A stretch of DNA of 64,000 nt, taken from the NCBI RefSeq assembly GCF_001522545.3, contig NC_031769.1:67744162-67808161 (forward strand). Reading direction: 5' to 3'. This document shows positions 1 through 12,840 of the stretch, piece by piece. How positions within the stretch are numbered: position 1 is the first letter of the stretch; every line of letters begins with the position of its first letter. Source of the DNA: Parus major (lineage: Eukaryota > Chordata > Aves > Passeriformes > Paridae). The position numbers and the translations under genes are program-made. Below the pieces are notes generated by a model. It searched no databases. It was not told the DNA's origin and saw only the letters and a program-made list of their open reading frames with translations.

Positions 1-3000
1 CAGTGAGAACTCTCCATCCCATGCAAGTAATAAGGAAGAGGGAGCCTGTGGGGAGAAAAATCAAAAGCGCAAACAAGGGCTTTATCAAAACATATAGGCA
101 CAAATTTAAGTTTGTGGAGACACCCTTCATTCATTACACAATTTATTAGCCAATCAAATTTGTAAAGCTCCTTTTACCCTCCTTTCATAGTTTTCAGGGC
201 ATATTCATATATAGCTCGTTTTTTATGCCCACACTAAGTTGAGGCAGACTTCAACTGCTGTAACCACAGAATGCTTAAATTTTCTGCTTCAGTCTAGAAC
301 ACACTTCCAAAACTGGACAAAACTGAACTTTAAATAGTTTCCCAAAGCACACTAAAGAGTTCATCTCTCGAAGGGCAGTTTATTGACAGGCTTGAGGAGC
401 AGAGAGGGAAATCACTGAAATTTAACCCTGAACCCCACGTGAACCCAGGGATTGGGACTGCATATTTTCCACTGTCCTGCCATCTGCTGCTTCACTGCAC
501 ATGGTAATCTTTGGCAACCCCACTGAGAGCTGCCTGGGCTATGGCTCTGTTCAGACAGGGTGTAGAAAGAAAAGACACTGAGAATGTCATGGCTGACTGA
601 CCAGACTACTGAGATCAGAGAGATTATGCCTCATTTGCTCACCAAGCCCTGCCAAAAGCAACACCATTTAACTGCAGGTACTCAAAACCCAACAGGCATG
701 TTTAAAGGAAAAGTAGGCTAAAAAAGAGGACCATTCATAACGTGCATTTGTTTGGGACACTGTAGCTACGACCTTTTGGCAATTACTCATGAGAGTTTTA
801 AAAGAAAGTCTACAGTGCCCAACATTTCAGGTACAAGTGATATCTGGCAGAAAGTATCATACCCAATTTACAAGACAGACCGACCTGGGAGTTGACTCAA
901 GGAAGGAGTAAACAAAAGGAACCTAATAGCCCAGCAAACAGAGATAATCAGAGAAAAAAAACATGGCTGTTATTTTAAAACAGCTACAATCTGTTTATCT
1001 CTTGGCTGTGAAATGCTGCACAGTATGGGAGTGCAAGGGTTTGGTACTTATATGCATAACCTTCATATGTCATCTCATGACAGGGGACCTCCCTTGAGCT
1101 AAAGCCAAATCTACATTTGTTCCCCAGAGCACCCCCACTAGGCTCCAGATGCAGCAGGCGAAGAATCAATCTCAAACTCTGATTTCCTCTGATCACACTC
1201 TTCTCTCTAAGGGCCCCAACCCTCCCAGTGATTAAATATCAAATGTGTACACACAGACTTACTGACTTTCAAAATTCTGACTCTAAAAGCTACGGAATAT
1301 TTCAGAAGCATCTTAGAACTGCTAAGGTATATTTTTAAGAGTGTTAGACCAGCAAGAAAATTACTATAGGATACAGAGTTACTGTAGGATTTTTGAGTCT
1401 TATTCTGCTGACAACAACCACCTGTTATTAATGTATCTCTCCATCCTTCTTTTCTACTGCCAGAAGTACTAGAAATAAAGATGTAATTGTATATATGTGT
1501 CTACAACAACATCCTGCCCTATTTCTTCACTCAAATACTGATCTTGGAAATGACAGTGTCTTCTCTTCTATCCATTTAGAAAAAAAAAGGCACTTTGATA
1601 AGATAAGCTTCTCCAGGGGCTGCAGAACTATGGATGGCAGACATCAGCGTTGACAAATGTTCTTCTAATTGCAAAGGGACACTACAAAATTGTCCTCTGA
1701 TGTGGAATAGACAATCACTGTCACCCTTTCTTCTTCCCTGCTGCTCTACTGCCTCCACTCTGTCTGCCTCACAGGGAGATCAGGAAAGAGACAGAAAAAA
1801 GCCATGTAAGAGAAGAGCAACAGGCATCTTTTCCCCAGCTCCAGCTGTGTTGGAGCCAACAGGCTGTGTTGTTTTGATGATTCCAGGACCCTCATGTGAT
1901 CCCTGCTTGACAGAAGCGCACAGCAGAGGTGGGAATGGCTTGCAGACTTACAGAGGAAGCTTCTGAAACTCTTAGGCTGCTCCCTTCAAGACAGGGCCCT
2001 TCTTTTTGAGGGTTGGAGTCAAAGAACCTTGACACCAACCTCTGATTAGTAAGCAAGACAGAAGCAATGTGGTAAAATGAGTAAGGAAAAGAGATCAAAC
2101 ATGCTTTCCACTGTATTTTTCTTTCAATTCAAACACATATCTTGAAAAAGAGTAGGTTTGAAGTAATAAGCTACCCACCAACATTCTCAGTTTTAACTTC
2201 TCTGCTGCTAAGCCTTGCTGAATCACAGTTCCCATTCCCATTCTCCTTCTTGACTCATAACCTCAGTGACAGCCACGAAGCCAAGCAGAGACACTTTATA
2301 AAATGTATTAAATGAAGCAACTTTCAGTAATAACAAGGACTGGCAGGTAGCCATGTTAGAGGAGGAAAGACCTAGTAGGAATGTCCTGCAGCATAAAAGT
2401 CTCTGTTGTTCTCATTACGGCAGAGGAAGAAAATCTCTTTAAATGCTTTTGATTCAAATGATCATTTGACAGAAACAACGGACGAGACAAATGGCTGTAA
2501 AACAAGGCAATTGGATTTCCTACTGCTACAATATCTTACTTGGCTCCCATGACACAATTTCTCTGTTATTCTGCCTTGCCATGGTAAAGTAAACTTACAG
2601 GCTACCCAGAAAACAGATGAGTGTAATCAGTCCTTTATAAATTATATCCCTTCACTCAAAGAAAGCAAATAACTTTGCCTGCTCTATAATAACTGTTTCT
2701 AATACTTCATTTATTCTTTAAATTGTTTATAAAACACTTCAAGAGAGGTCAAGATGAGAGGGCAACAATAATTGGAGATTAAGGAGGCTCTCTAAGTATT
2801 TTGCACCTGTGAGTAAACACTTTGGTAATTATTATGATGAGAGATAGATACCAAAAAACCCCCAACAGCTTATTTATGATTTTCTTGGACATACATGTTA
2901 TTTCATCTGAGAGGGAGCCCCCATCTTTTCCAAGGCTATTTCAATTCAAATTTAAGCAGCTGCACATATTTTTTATGTCATGTGACTGGCAAGTCAACAA

Positions 3001-5402
3001 CAATAGATTTAACCTTGTCTCCTATGGAAGTAACCTAAAGAAATAATAAGCCAAAGGTAAGTGATATTCTCATGAAGCTTTTTCCAAGCCCCCCCTGAAA
3101 AAATAGGGACTCTTCTCCTCAGAGACACTTATTTTAAAGCCCACAGGGTCAAGAATCAGCAGAACAGAGCCTGAAGGACAGAGATGTGAATTAACATGCA
3201 GGATTGGTGTTCAGGTAGGGTTTCAGGAAAGACTTTCAAACAAAAATGGGATGTCATGTCCTTTTTGCAGTCTCTGCATGGTTCTGACCACTGGTTTTTT
3301 TTTCTTCCTATGTCCATGCACAGCACTAGCAGTGCTCATGGCACCATTCTGGAAAAGGGAATGGAATAAACTCTGTAACAGCATCTCTTGATCTGCTGAG
3401 CATCACAACTGTGCAGAAGCCTAATGCAGCTGAACTCTGGCATATCAATTAATACAAATCCACACTTTAAAAGTACATATGGATAAAAGGATACTAAATC
3501 TTTAAACACTCAACCCACTGGTTTCTTTTAAAATAGTTACACTTTAGCAGGTCAGAAAAAATCATATTTCTTAGTAATTTTTCTGCATAGCCTAGAAGAG
3601 GTTGGTAAAGAAGCCACTAGTGTCCTCTAATCTGTCTACCAATTTAAAAGAGAACCCAAAACAAGCTCCTGAAAAAGAAAATTTGAGTAATTATACAGAA
3701 ATAATAAACTTAAATATGAAAAAGAATATTTTCTGAAGAATTTAAAAGTAGCAAGGGCTATAGACAGACTGGCTTATGAAAATAAATTTTAAGTTATTCT
3801 TAAGAGTTTCAATGGAATTAAGTAAACAGTATTTGATTCAAAACAAAGTACTCTCTATCCATTTTCTATAGTAAGGTTATAAAAATGCAGATTCAAAAGT
3901 CAGATTTTATATAATTTGCTTTTACTTCTTTTTTTACCCATATTTCCTTGATTTCCTTAGAGACAGTCATGTAGCTCTAGACACAAACACAAACTCTCTC
4001 CAAACTGCTTTAGCCTAATACCAAACCAGTACAGATAATTTCCATATAAAATGGTAACTGAACCACAGCTGTTACCTGAACCAAATTCTTTGCTTACCCT
4101 AATGCAGAACTGAACCAAGAAAAAAATAGCTGATTATTGGATCAGAATAATTAACTGAGAATTTTCAGAGGACGTTCCCTAACCACCTAAATTTATATTT
4201 AAAAAGTTTTCAGCTTGAACTAACTCAGAAGTACCAAGGCAGATAAATAATTATTGATCTGGCCAAACTGAACAGACTTGTCAGTCTAAGAAAAATCAGA
4301 TCCAAACCAAAGAATTTTCATGCTGTTTTACTTGTTTTTGTTTTTTAGTTATTGGGATTTTTCAAGCACCACAGGTCCAGAAAAAACAATTGTGTACAGG
4401 CAACATGTTTTTTCTCTAATTTTTAAAATGAATTATATTAATCTTAGCAGTGTCTCCCACAAACATTATTGTAGAGTAAAATGGAAATGAGGCTAAGCTA
4501 ATATTTCAAGATAGCTGTCATTTACATCAGTACATAGCTGGGAAGTTCTGCTTTAGAAGCAGAGAATTATAAGGACCTCTTAAAAGTACTAATATTATAT
4601 CTTAAAAGCTCTCTGTGAAGCATCTTTAAAATATGCAAGACGCCCAGGGCTTTGAGAAATCTGAATGTTCTTGTCACTAAACAGGAGGTTTGAAAATCAG
4701 ATAAAAACAACTGAGATTTTTATTAAAAAATAACTTACTTCATCATGTGGCTGCATAAGTATTTCTTTCCTGACAGGCTACAGAAAAATAAGAGGCATTT
4801 CTGTTAACCTATTGAGGATTAATGTTCTAATTTTTTGCATTTCAATAGTCTCAAGGAAAAGTATATTTTTAAAAGTGTTAAATCTCTCCGATTTTGTTTG
4901 CTGAATCCCAAGCCTTTTGTATTAAATATTATCAGATTTTAACCAGAAGAAAAAACATTGAGTTTGACTGAACCCTCACATACATTTTCAGTAAGGAAAC
5001 TTTTGGTTTATTCTTTTACAGAAAATTTTACTGGACACACAAATTCTTTCATCAGACTTTCATGTGCAGGCAGCCATTTTCAAGCATCATCCATGCACTC
5101 ACACACATACATAGTTTTGGAAAAAATGAATGAACATTCCCTGATGACTCTGTGGGTTTCTTCATGGGTGTTGATGCCTGGTTATCACTGTCTGTAAATG
5201 TGATGGTAAACCAGATGATATCACCACACCACCAAACCCACAACGAACCTGTAGAACCAAAGTGACAGGAGACACTTAAATTACTTGCAAGTAGACCAGA
5301 GTTGTGCAATAACTGCAGCATGCTAATGAAATCAAACCCAGAATTGCTTCATCCCATGATTTCAAAACAAAGAGCTTCTTTAAGTGCAATTTAAGATTAT
5401 GA

Positions 5403-5422
5403 TGCTTTTCTTAAGAAAAGCA
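5403..5422. repeat. Perfect 20-bp palindrome
   Basis: The sequence tgcttttcttaagaaaagca equals its own reverse complement. Beyond it, atga on the left and tcat on the right continue the symmetry after a two-base insertion, so the whole quasi-palindrome is about 5398-5429. Confidence 0.9.
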
Positions 5423-8400
5423 CCATCATGAGACATAGCAAAAATTTAATAATGACCTGTTATTCACAGGCTTACACTTTTCTGACACCATTTTGGCAAC
5501 AGACCTTGGATTCACCAGCACAACAAAAACTGATGCCAGTTCTTTAGTAACACCAGCACTTCCAGAATTAGGTGGGAAAGGTAGCACTTGCCTACTGCTG
5601 TTACATGAAGTCAAGCTTTCAAGTTCCCTGATTTAGCTACTGTTACACCAATCTTGTCCTGTTTTTCATCAATATTGCAAGATCTACTGGGATCATGAAA
5701 TATGCTAAAAATAAAACAATTGTATATGTACTGCACTCTTTTTTTTAAACTTATTTTTATGGAAGTCCCAAACAGCACATGTAATTTGCAGCAAAATTCA
5801 GATGATTCACATCACTACCTGTAAGCTGCAGCCCATCTGGACAGATTGTGGCTCAGGGCACAGAGCAACTATTCCAAAAAGGAGAAGCACATCCACTGTG
5901 TACTTTTTGACCATTCAAAGGTGAGAGATTTGTCCATAATGCACAAATTGTGGATGCTTTACCCCCTAAAGCATGAGCACAAGTCCATCCCATTCCCCCA
6001 TTTTTCCTAACAGGTCAAGACTTCAGAAGAGGAAGACACATCCTGGTTGAAAAACACACAAAAATTAGCAACTACTGGCCTGATGCCTGATTTTTAATGG
6101 CAGATACATGCAATACATACAAAAACAAACAGCAGGGGAATAAAAAAAAGAGTATTTGCTCAATGCCTGTTCTGGTCACAGGGTTGACTTTACATTCAAT
6201 GGCACTTCAGTTAAATGTTAAAATGAAGTTTAATATTAAAATGAAATGTTTAAAATGAAGTACAGTACCAGTGCCATCCCAAACCAACAAAGTTTTTAAG
6301 ACCATAGGTAATTTCCAGTTTACTCCATTTTCAAGAATTACATAAAATTGGGAAAGTTGAAGAACTCTTCCTGACCTTGGGAAATGCCCAGTGTCTCCAT
6401 TTATCTTGAAGCAATGCAGTAATGGTAACAAAAGATCCTGGTGGTTATTTTTACAGTCTGCAGCAAATAGAAATTCAGTGTGAGAGCACAGAGTGAAGGA
6501 CACAACACAAGTATCCCTAATGGATGCACACATGCCTACCAATGACTCACTATATGGGCATGAGGCGGGGCTGAGAAGAGAAAGGTGTAAGCAAGAATGC
6601 ACAAATAGGATTTGTAACTTAAAAAAGCAAATGTTTCAAGATTTCTGAAAAGGAAATTGAACATAAAATATTTCTGAGTGTTACTGATGTTTTTCTCACA
6701 TCTTCTGGATTAGTCTAAATTCCACAAGGAGCTCAAGATTTTTGCAGCTTTGCATTGCCTACACCTGCAATTACTATAAGATTTTTTAAAATTTTGACAA
6801 ATACTCTCAATCCACCTATTTACTGATGGATATTGAAGCAATGAATAAACACCTTCGATCTCTTTTAATGTAAGAATTGCAATATAAATGAGGAGAAGAA
6901 AGAAAAAGGATGTAAACTGAAGGTCTGAGTTGCTTTACTGGATAATTCTTTACTACTTAGAAGCCTATTCACATATAATATAATGAAATCAGGGACTTGG
7001 CTTCAAAAATAAAAAAATCCATCGGTATTCCTGCAACATTTCTATGGCAGTCATTCTCAAAGTCACATGTCCTAGGGCAAAAAATTCAGAGAAAGTAGAG
7101 AAAACATGATACTATGTTCTGTCTCTTGGCTTGGGTTTGTTTTCCTGTACCAAAGAGCAACCCTTAAGGGTTTCATGGGAAATCTACTAAGTCTCTGTCT
7201 TAACAGCTATCATTCTACAGGGGTGAGATACACCCTTACAGATCAAAATATGCAACTGATATTGCAACATCTAAATAGCATCAGGTATCTGGTTTTATTA
7301 CAATGCTTTGGGCCATAGCTTTCATTTGCCAGTCATTGCCTAACAATTAAATAGAACATAATTAAATTTTAAGAGTCTAAGAAAGGCAAATCCTTGAAAA
7401 GGAAATATTTTAACATGGTTGGCAAGGTGTGTAAACATCAACAGTGTGGGAAACACATGTAGCTGACAGCATGTACACTGCTATAACTCCTTGTAACAGA
7501 GGTTAAAATCTCTTCAAAAATACTTGCAGTTAGATGAATAAAACTGGAAAAATTCAGCAGTCTGCCAGCTCTTGGGATTTTCAGCTATTCAGTGACAACA
7601 GGATATGCTCATAAATGTAAAACTTCTGTGCATCCCCAGAAAGTACATAATGCTTGTAATGGTCTGAAATCAAACTACCCACACATGCAACATTTGTCCG
7701 CGTGGTTTGTCCGTGCTTCTTATTTTTAAACACATTTCTAGGAACTGTAAGTGAAACACTGAGTGAAATCAAGACAGAAAAAGAAAACTGTTCCTAAGTT
7801 CAAAGCAATTTCTGACCAAATGCACTAATCTTCTCTCAGATAAAGCATCTTACCTTCCTACAATTGCTATAAAATCCCACTGCATGATGAATCTTGCCAG
7901 AGGTGACACCCAATGACATTGTATTTCTCACTTGTTTTTGATGAATCCTTCTAACTTTGTTGAGGAATAATCAGTTGACATTTCCTTCTGCAGTGTTTTT
8001 TGAACCACTAATCGTGAAAGTGGTTTATTGTGAATTAATGTCTCCTGCCCAGTCTCCTGTATCTGAAATGCCTCAGTGGGTTGATTTCAAGTAATCTTCT
8101 GAAACAACATGCACTTTCAACAGATTTACTTTTACTTTAAATTGTTTTTTAAATTATGCATGACTAAGTAGAGGGAATTTTCAACCCTTCGGAGGGCTAT
8201 TTTAGGGAAAACAGGATGCACACTGCTGAGAAAATGTTTCAGGTACTAAGATGAGCCAGTCACTCCATGCCTAGAGGCTGAGAGTATCGCCAGGCTTTCA
8301 ACTTTCTGCACCTGGTAGATGATGCCCAAAATTTGAAGGTTGTGGATTGAGGCCTACAGAGTCACATACTTAACATCTTTGCAGGGATACCCAGGACTCT

Positions 8401-11400
8401 GAAGATGAGCTGTAAGCAATTTCTAATGTTTTTTACTTCATAGTAAGGGAGGGAACCCCCATTTGGAGTTTTTCTCCCAAATTTGCCCTAAACTAGGACA
8501 AAGTCTCAGGGGAACACTGATGTTGGATTACACAGCAGGAAGAAGACAAAGCAGTACACTAATATATCACATGAAAAATGTATATATTTGACAGAATTTC
8601 AATTATAATAAGACACAGGTCTTCAGAAGTTTAAGAAATCATTAATATGACAACAATGACTAAAATACTAAACATTCATTACTTAAAGAATATCAGCAAT
8701 GTAAGATAGATTCATTTATGCAACATCTCTTGCAATAGTGATGGGACCTTTGCTCTTTTTTGTGATTTTTTTTCCTTTCTTGCCTCTACTTCAGAATACA
8801 ATGATATTTAATGAAACACAACAGAACAAAATAATCATGTAGATGCAAATGCAAGCAACAATGGCCCAAGGAATTTCTTGAAAAAAGCAAGAAATACAGA
8901 ACAGGTTGGCCATGGCTGAGTCCCCACATCTGGGAAAACTGTAACCTGCAGTATGCTCTCTTGTCCTAGGCTCTGGGTACCACTGAACTATGATTTAACC
9001 ATGCATTCAGAGGAGGTGGTGTCCCCCAGATGAGGTAGTTTCCTTCAGAGAGGGTCTCACATGCAGCAGCTTGGAGTGCATTCCCACAGAGCCCTGGAAT
9101 GGACAAGCAGTGGACTGGGGTGCATCTTTCAGGTGTGGTCTCTTACCATTAGCTGCCAGGGTCTGAGATGACCACACTGTAACCATGCTGTCTCCTATAC
9201 TCTCCCCTCATGTTCCAGCAATGGGACAAGTTGGTTAAATGAACTTCTGGCTGAAACCAGTTCTGTTCTTCTGACCTCCTGCAAACTCTGCATTCACTTT
9301 AAGCTAATTTGTAAAATGCAAGGTGCAAATCTCACAGATGTTGCTTGTATTTCACTTCTCATTTATACATACACAAGAACAGCATGATGGTCACATTTTC
9401 CATTGTGCTTTCTCTGAGGAAAAATAAATGTAACAAAGGGAAAAAATAGAGGAATAGGCTCATAAAACACATTATTTCTCAAAATCCTGCTAAAAGTTTG
9501 TGCATTAATGAAGGCTAAGAATAATAAGAACACTACAGGTGAGATACATACTCTGTCACTTCATTTCCCATTTCTGACTTTCATACATTTCATAGCACTT
9601 TATTTGAGTTTTTGCCTGATATTTGAGAAAACAAAGTCTACAAGTTTTAGTTTGAGAAAGTAACACTGATAGACGTCAGTGTAACTTGAGAAATGTTAAG
9701 AATTACTTGGCAAAGTTTTTTAAATTTAATAGTTTTGACATTTTGTAAATTGTAGGGATACTCTGTCCCCCCTTTTTTTTTTTTTTAGATTAAGTAATGT
9801 TTAAATCAATCATGGAAGATAGCAAAACTTGTAATCTACTTTCTTCTCAACACAGTATAAGCCACAAGGGAGCGTATGATTTAATGATGGAAAGATGCTT
9901 CTGATAAGATAATAAGTTGCTCAAGGAGAGATCTGAGTTGTGAATGCAGCTGTTCCAAAAAATCTAAACCCACAGGCAAAAAATTAGTTATTTTTTGTAC
10001 AAGAAATATCCATAACTACCTAGATAAACTGGTGATAGACCCCAGAAAATTACATCAGATAGAAATGAATCAGGTCCACTTTGAGACTGAAAAAATAACA
10101 AAAAACAAGAGGTGGTAAATATTACCACAAACTGTTGTTGCAAAGACCGACTCAAAAAGATTTCAGTAGTCAGACTGTTCAACACAGTATCTTTATCAAT
10201 GAGTCACTTTTGAAAAATATCTTTTTTATATCCCAATTCAGTTTCATGTACATGTTCTACAGCACTGACCTGGATTACCTGGATGTCCAAAACTAAGGGC
10301 ATGCAGAAATGGTCTCACACTCCAGTACTTATTTCAGATGTCCAGTACAGATGTCTAGTACTGTTTTTAAAACACCATTTAATGAAGGGAAACCCACTAA
10401 TATTTTTGGTATGGTCACACTACCTTCTTATCTTAATGTTGGCCAGCACTAGGGAAGTGGCACTAGAAATGCAAGGTTAATATGGCTTATTAGCAACATA
10501 AGAACCAGACAAAAAAATCTCCACATATTTTGATGTGCTCTGAACTGTATTATTTGGTCAGTAGCAAGTTCAACATCATCATAATTAACTGAATTTACTT
10601 CTCTTGTAACACCACTTTTTTTTGCAAGGGGAAAACACATGTACTTAGGTAAAAAAAAGGAAAGGTATTACCTGGAAATTTTCTATTATTACAGTCAATA
10701 TTGCTGCAAATCCATTTGTGCAAGTAGACCCTAATGCCCACATTTATCCCCAGTGATGTCTGACTGCATGTGTAGATAAGGGAACACCTGCATGGATCAC
10801 TTAGCAGGATCAGTCTCGCAGCAGGGAGAAAAAGCCAGTAAGAATGCATGTCTCCAGGACACTGCATGCTTTCTCTGTTGGAACACGCAAACTAAAAAGC
10901 ATGAAATGATCTTGGCTGCTCTCAAGCACACAAATGTCTGAGTAAGTCCTTTTACATTGGCCATGGTACCTTGCCATCAAGTTTTCAATGTGCAAGGCAC
11001 ACGGTCCCTGATGACACCAGCCAGCGTGTATGCCTCTCATCCGGCAAGGAGCAGGAGTCACAAGCAGTACTTTGCTGACTTTTTCGATTTAGATATACTC
11101 ATGGGTTTGGAAATTTTGCATTAAATGAAGGACACGAAGCTTTGCACTGAAAATTTTACACACTTATGTCTTTCACAGGCCTCAATTTACCAAAAAAAAG
11201 CACCAGGAAAAGCCCTTAGTATTTCCAGTGGTACTAGGTTGACCAAGATTCTCTTGCACTGAAAGTGTTTTAAGAGATTAGCAATTAGTCTCCAGCCACA
11301 GACATGAGAAAGGGAAATCTGGCAGATGTTGACTACATCTCTATACAGTAGATAGGGAAGAGCAGCTGCTACAGTAGGAATTGCACAGATTTCTTGTGAA

Positions 11401-11880
11401 AGTCAGTAGCAGATGTCACCATCTGCTTCTGGCTTCTCTGTGAAATAGAGGCAAAAAGGAGACTAAAAGCTGATTTAAAAAAAAAAAAGGTAACAACAAA
11501 AATCATAAAATGAAAAGACACACAGACATATTTACAGTGAGTAGGGAAAACTCTTACCCTCTTCTCCCTGGCAAACCTGAGACCCAGATGCACAATAAGG
11601 GCGAAGAACACTCCCCATTCTATTTAAGATGTGATTTCTTTTCATTTTAATCTTAATACGTGTGCTTTGACAACATTCAGCCTGCAATCTAATACCATTT
11701 CAGCCACTTCCACCCTGGCTGAAAGAGATCACAGAAATGAGCAGTTGTATCCTTTCCCTCTGGCTATACAGCAAGGGTCTGATGACAACTGCTTTACCAG
11801 AGTTGGTATCAGACACACAAAAATTTCCCTACTGAATGATCTACACAATGATGTCATGTGTGGAGGCAAAGTATTACTTA

Positions 11881-11915
11881 GGGGGGAAAAAACCCAACAA
11901 AAACCCAACAAAACT
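11881..11915. repeat. A/C-rich low-complexity tract preceded by G run
   Basis: A short G run is followed by A-rich segments broken by cccaac units. Confidence 0.85.
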
Positions 11916-12764
11916 TTTGTTGCATTGTGTCAGGAAACATGCTGTACATGTTTGTACATCTTGGCAGATTAAGATCAGATGAGGCAAGCAATGAAGTGGT
12001 TAACCAGATCAGAAAGTTATCTCAGACATCCAAAGGCACATCTTGTAAACCTGAGACAACTTCTTACACAGAACCGAAGACAGACAACAGTAAGAGCTTG
12101 TCTGGGATGAAACAAATCACACTGTCAACAAGCAGTTTGCTTTCCCACTCAGAAAAGGAGGTATTAGTGAGATCCAGAGCCCAACAAAAGAACAGGAATC
12201 TTTCCAGTGAAGTAAAAAAGGTTTGGATCAAGCCCCAGCTTTCCTGAAAACTAGACTTGCTAATTGCCTCACTCTTCCACTGTCAAAACTATTATGTCAC
12301 TGAATAGAAATATCTTTTCCAATATTGCTATAGGGAAAACAATTCCACACTGGTAATACTGGGAGACATGTTCAACTACCACCATCAACTTGATAGCCAC
12401 CACCTCCCCCATTCGGTATCCCATAATATTGTTTTGAGGGGGAGGGGAAAAAAACCAAACACTGTTCTGGAAAAGTTTTTTGTTTGCTCATTTTTGAATA
12501 CAGAGACTGCCTGTAGCTGCTATAGAGCACATTGCTTTTCAGCTCATGTCAAACTTAGACAATAAATAAGCTTCAGAAATGGAAGATCCCATTCACCTTG
12601 ACATGACCATAAATCAGGAAACTCTTGAGCTATACCTGGATAAAATGGACAAAAGTAACTGGAGAAATTAGCTTTAACAAAGTATACTGCTAATACAGAT
12701 CTTTTCCCCAAAGGAAGCAAGTCATGCTTATCTTACATTACCAGACTATTACTGGAAGTACTAT

Positions 12765-12840
12765 GCCAGACCCTCAGCTGGCATAAATCAACACGACCCT
12801 ACTCACTTCAGTGCAGCTGTGTTGATTTATGTGAGCTGAA
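12765..12840. mobile_element. MITE-like palindromic relic (sauropsid type)
   Basis: Two 20-base arms at 12775-12794 and 12819-12838 are reverse complements at 18 of 20 positions, separated by 24 bases. The left arm is cagctggcataaatcaacac. The arrangement, including gccagaccctcagctgg before the left arm and a cactcacttcagtg-like centre, is that of non-autonomous palindromic repeats common in crocodilians, turtles and, as old copies, in birds. Family name is not certain. No target duplication could be made out. Confidence 0.7.
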
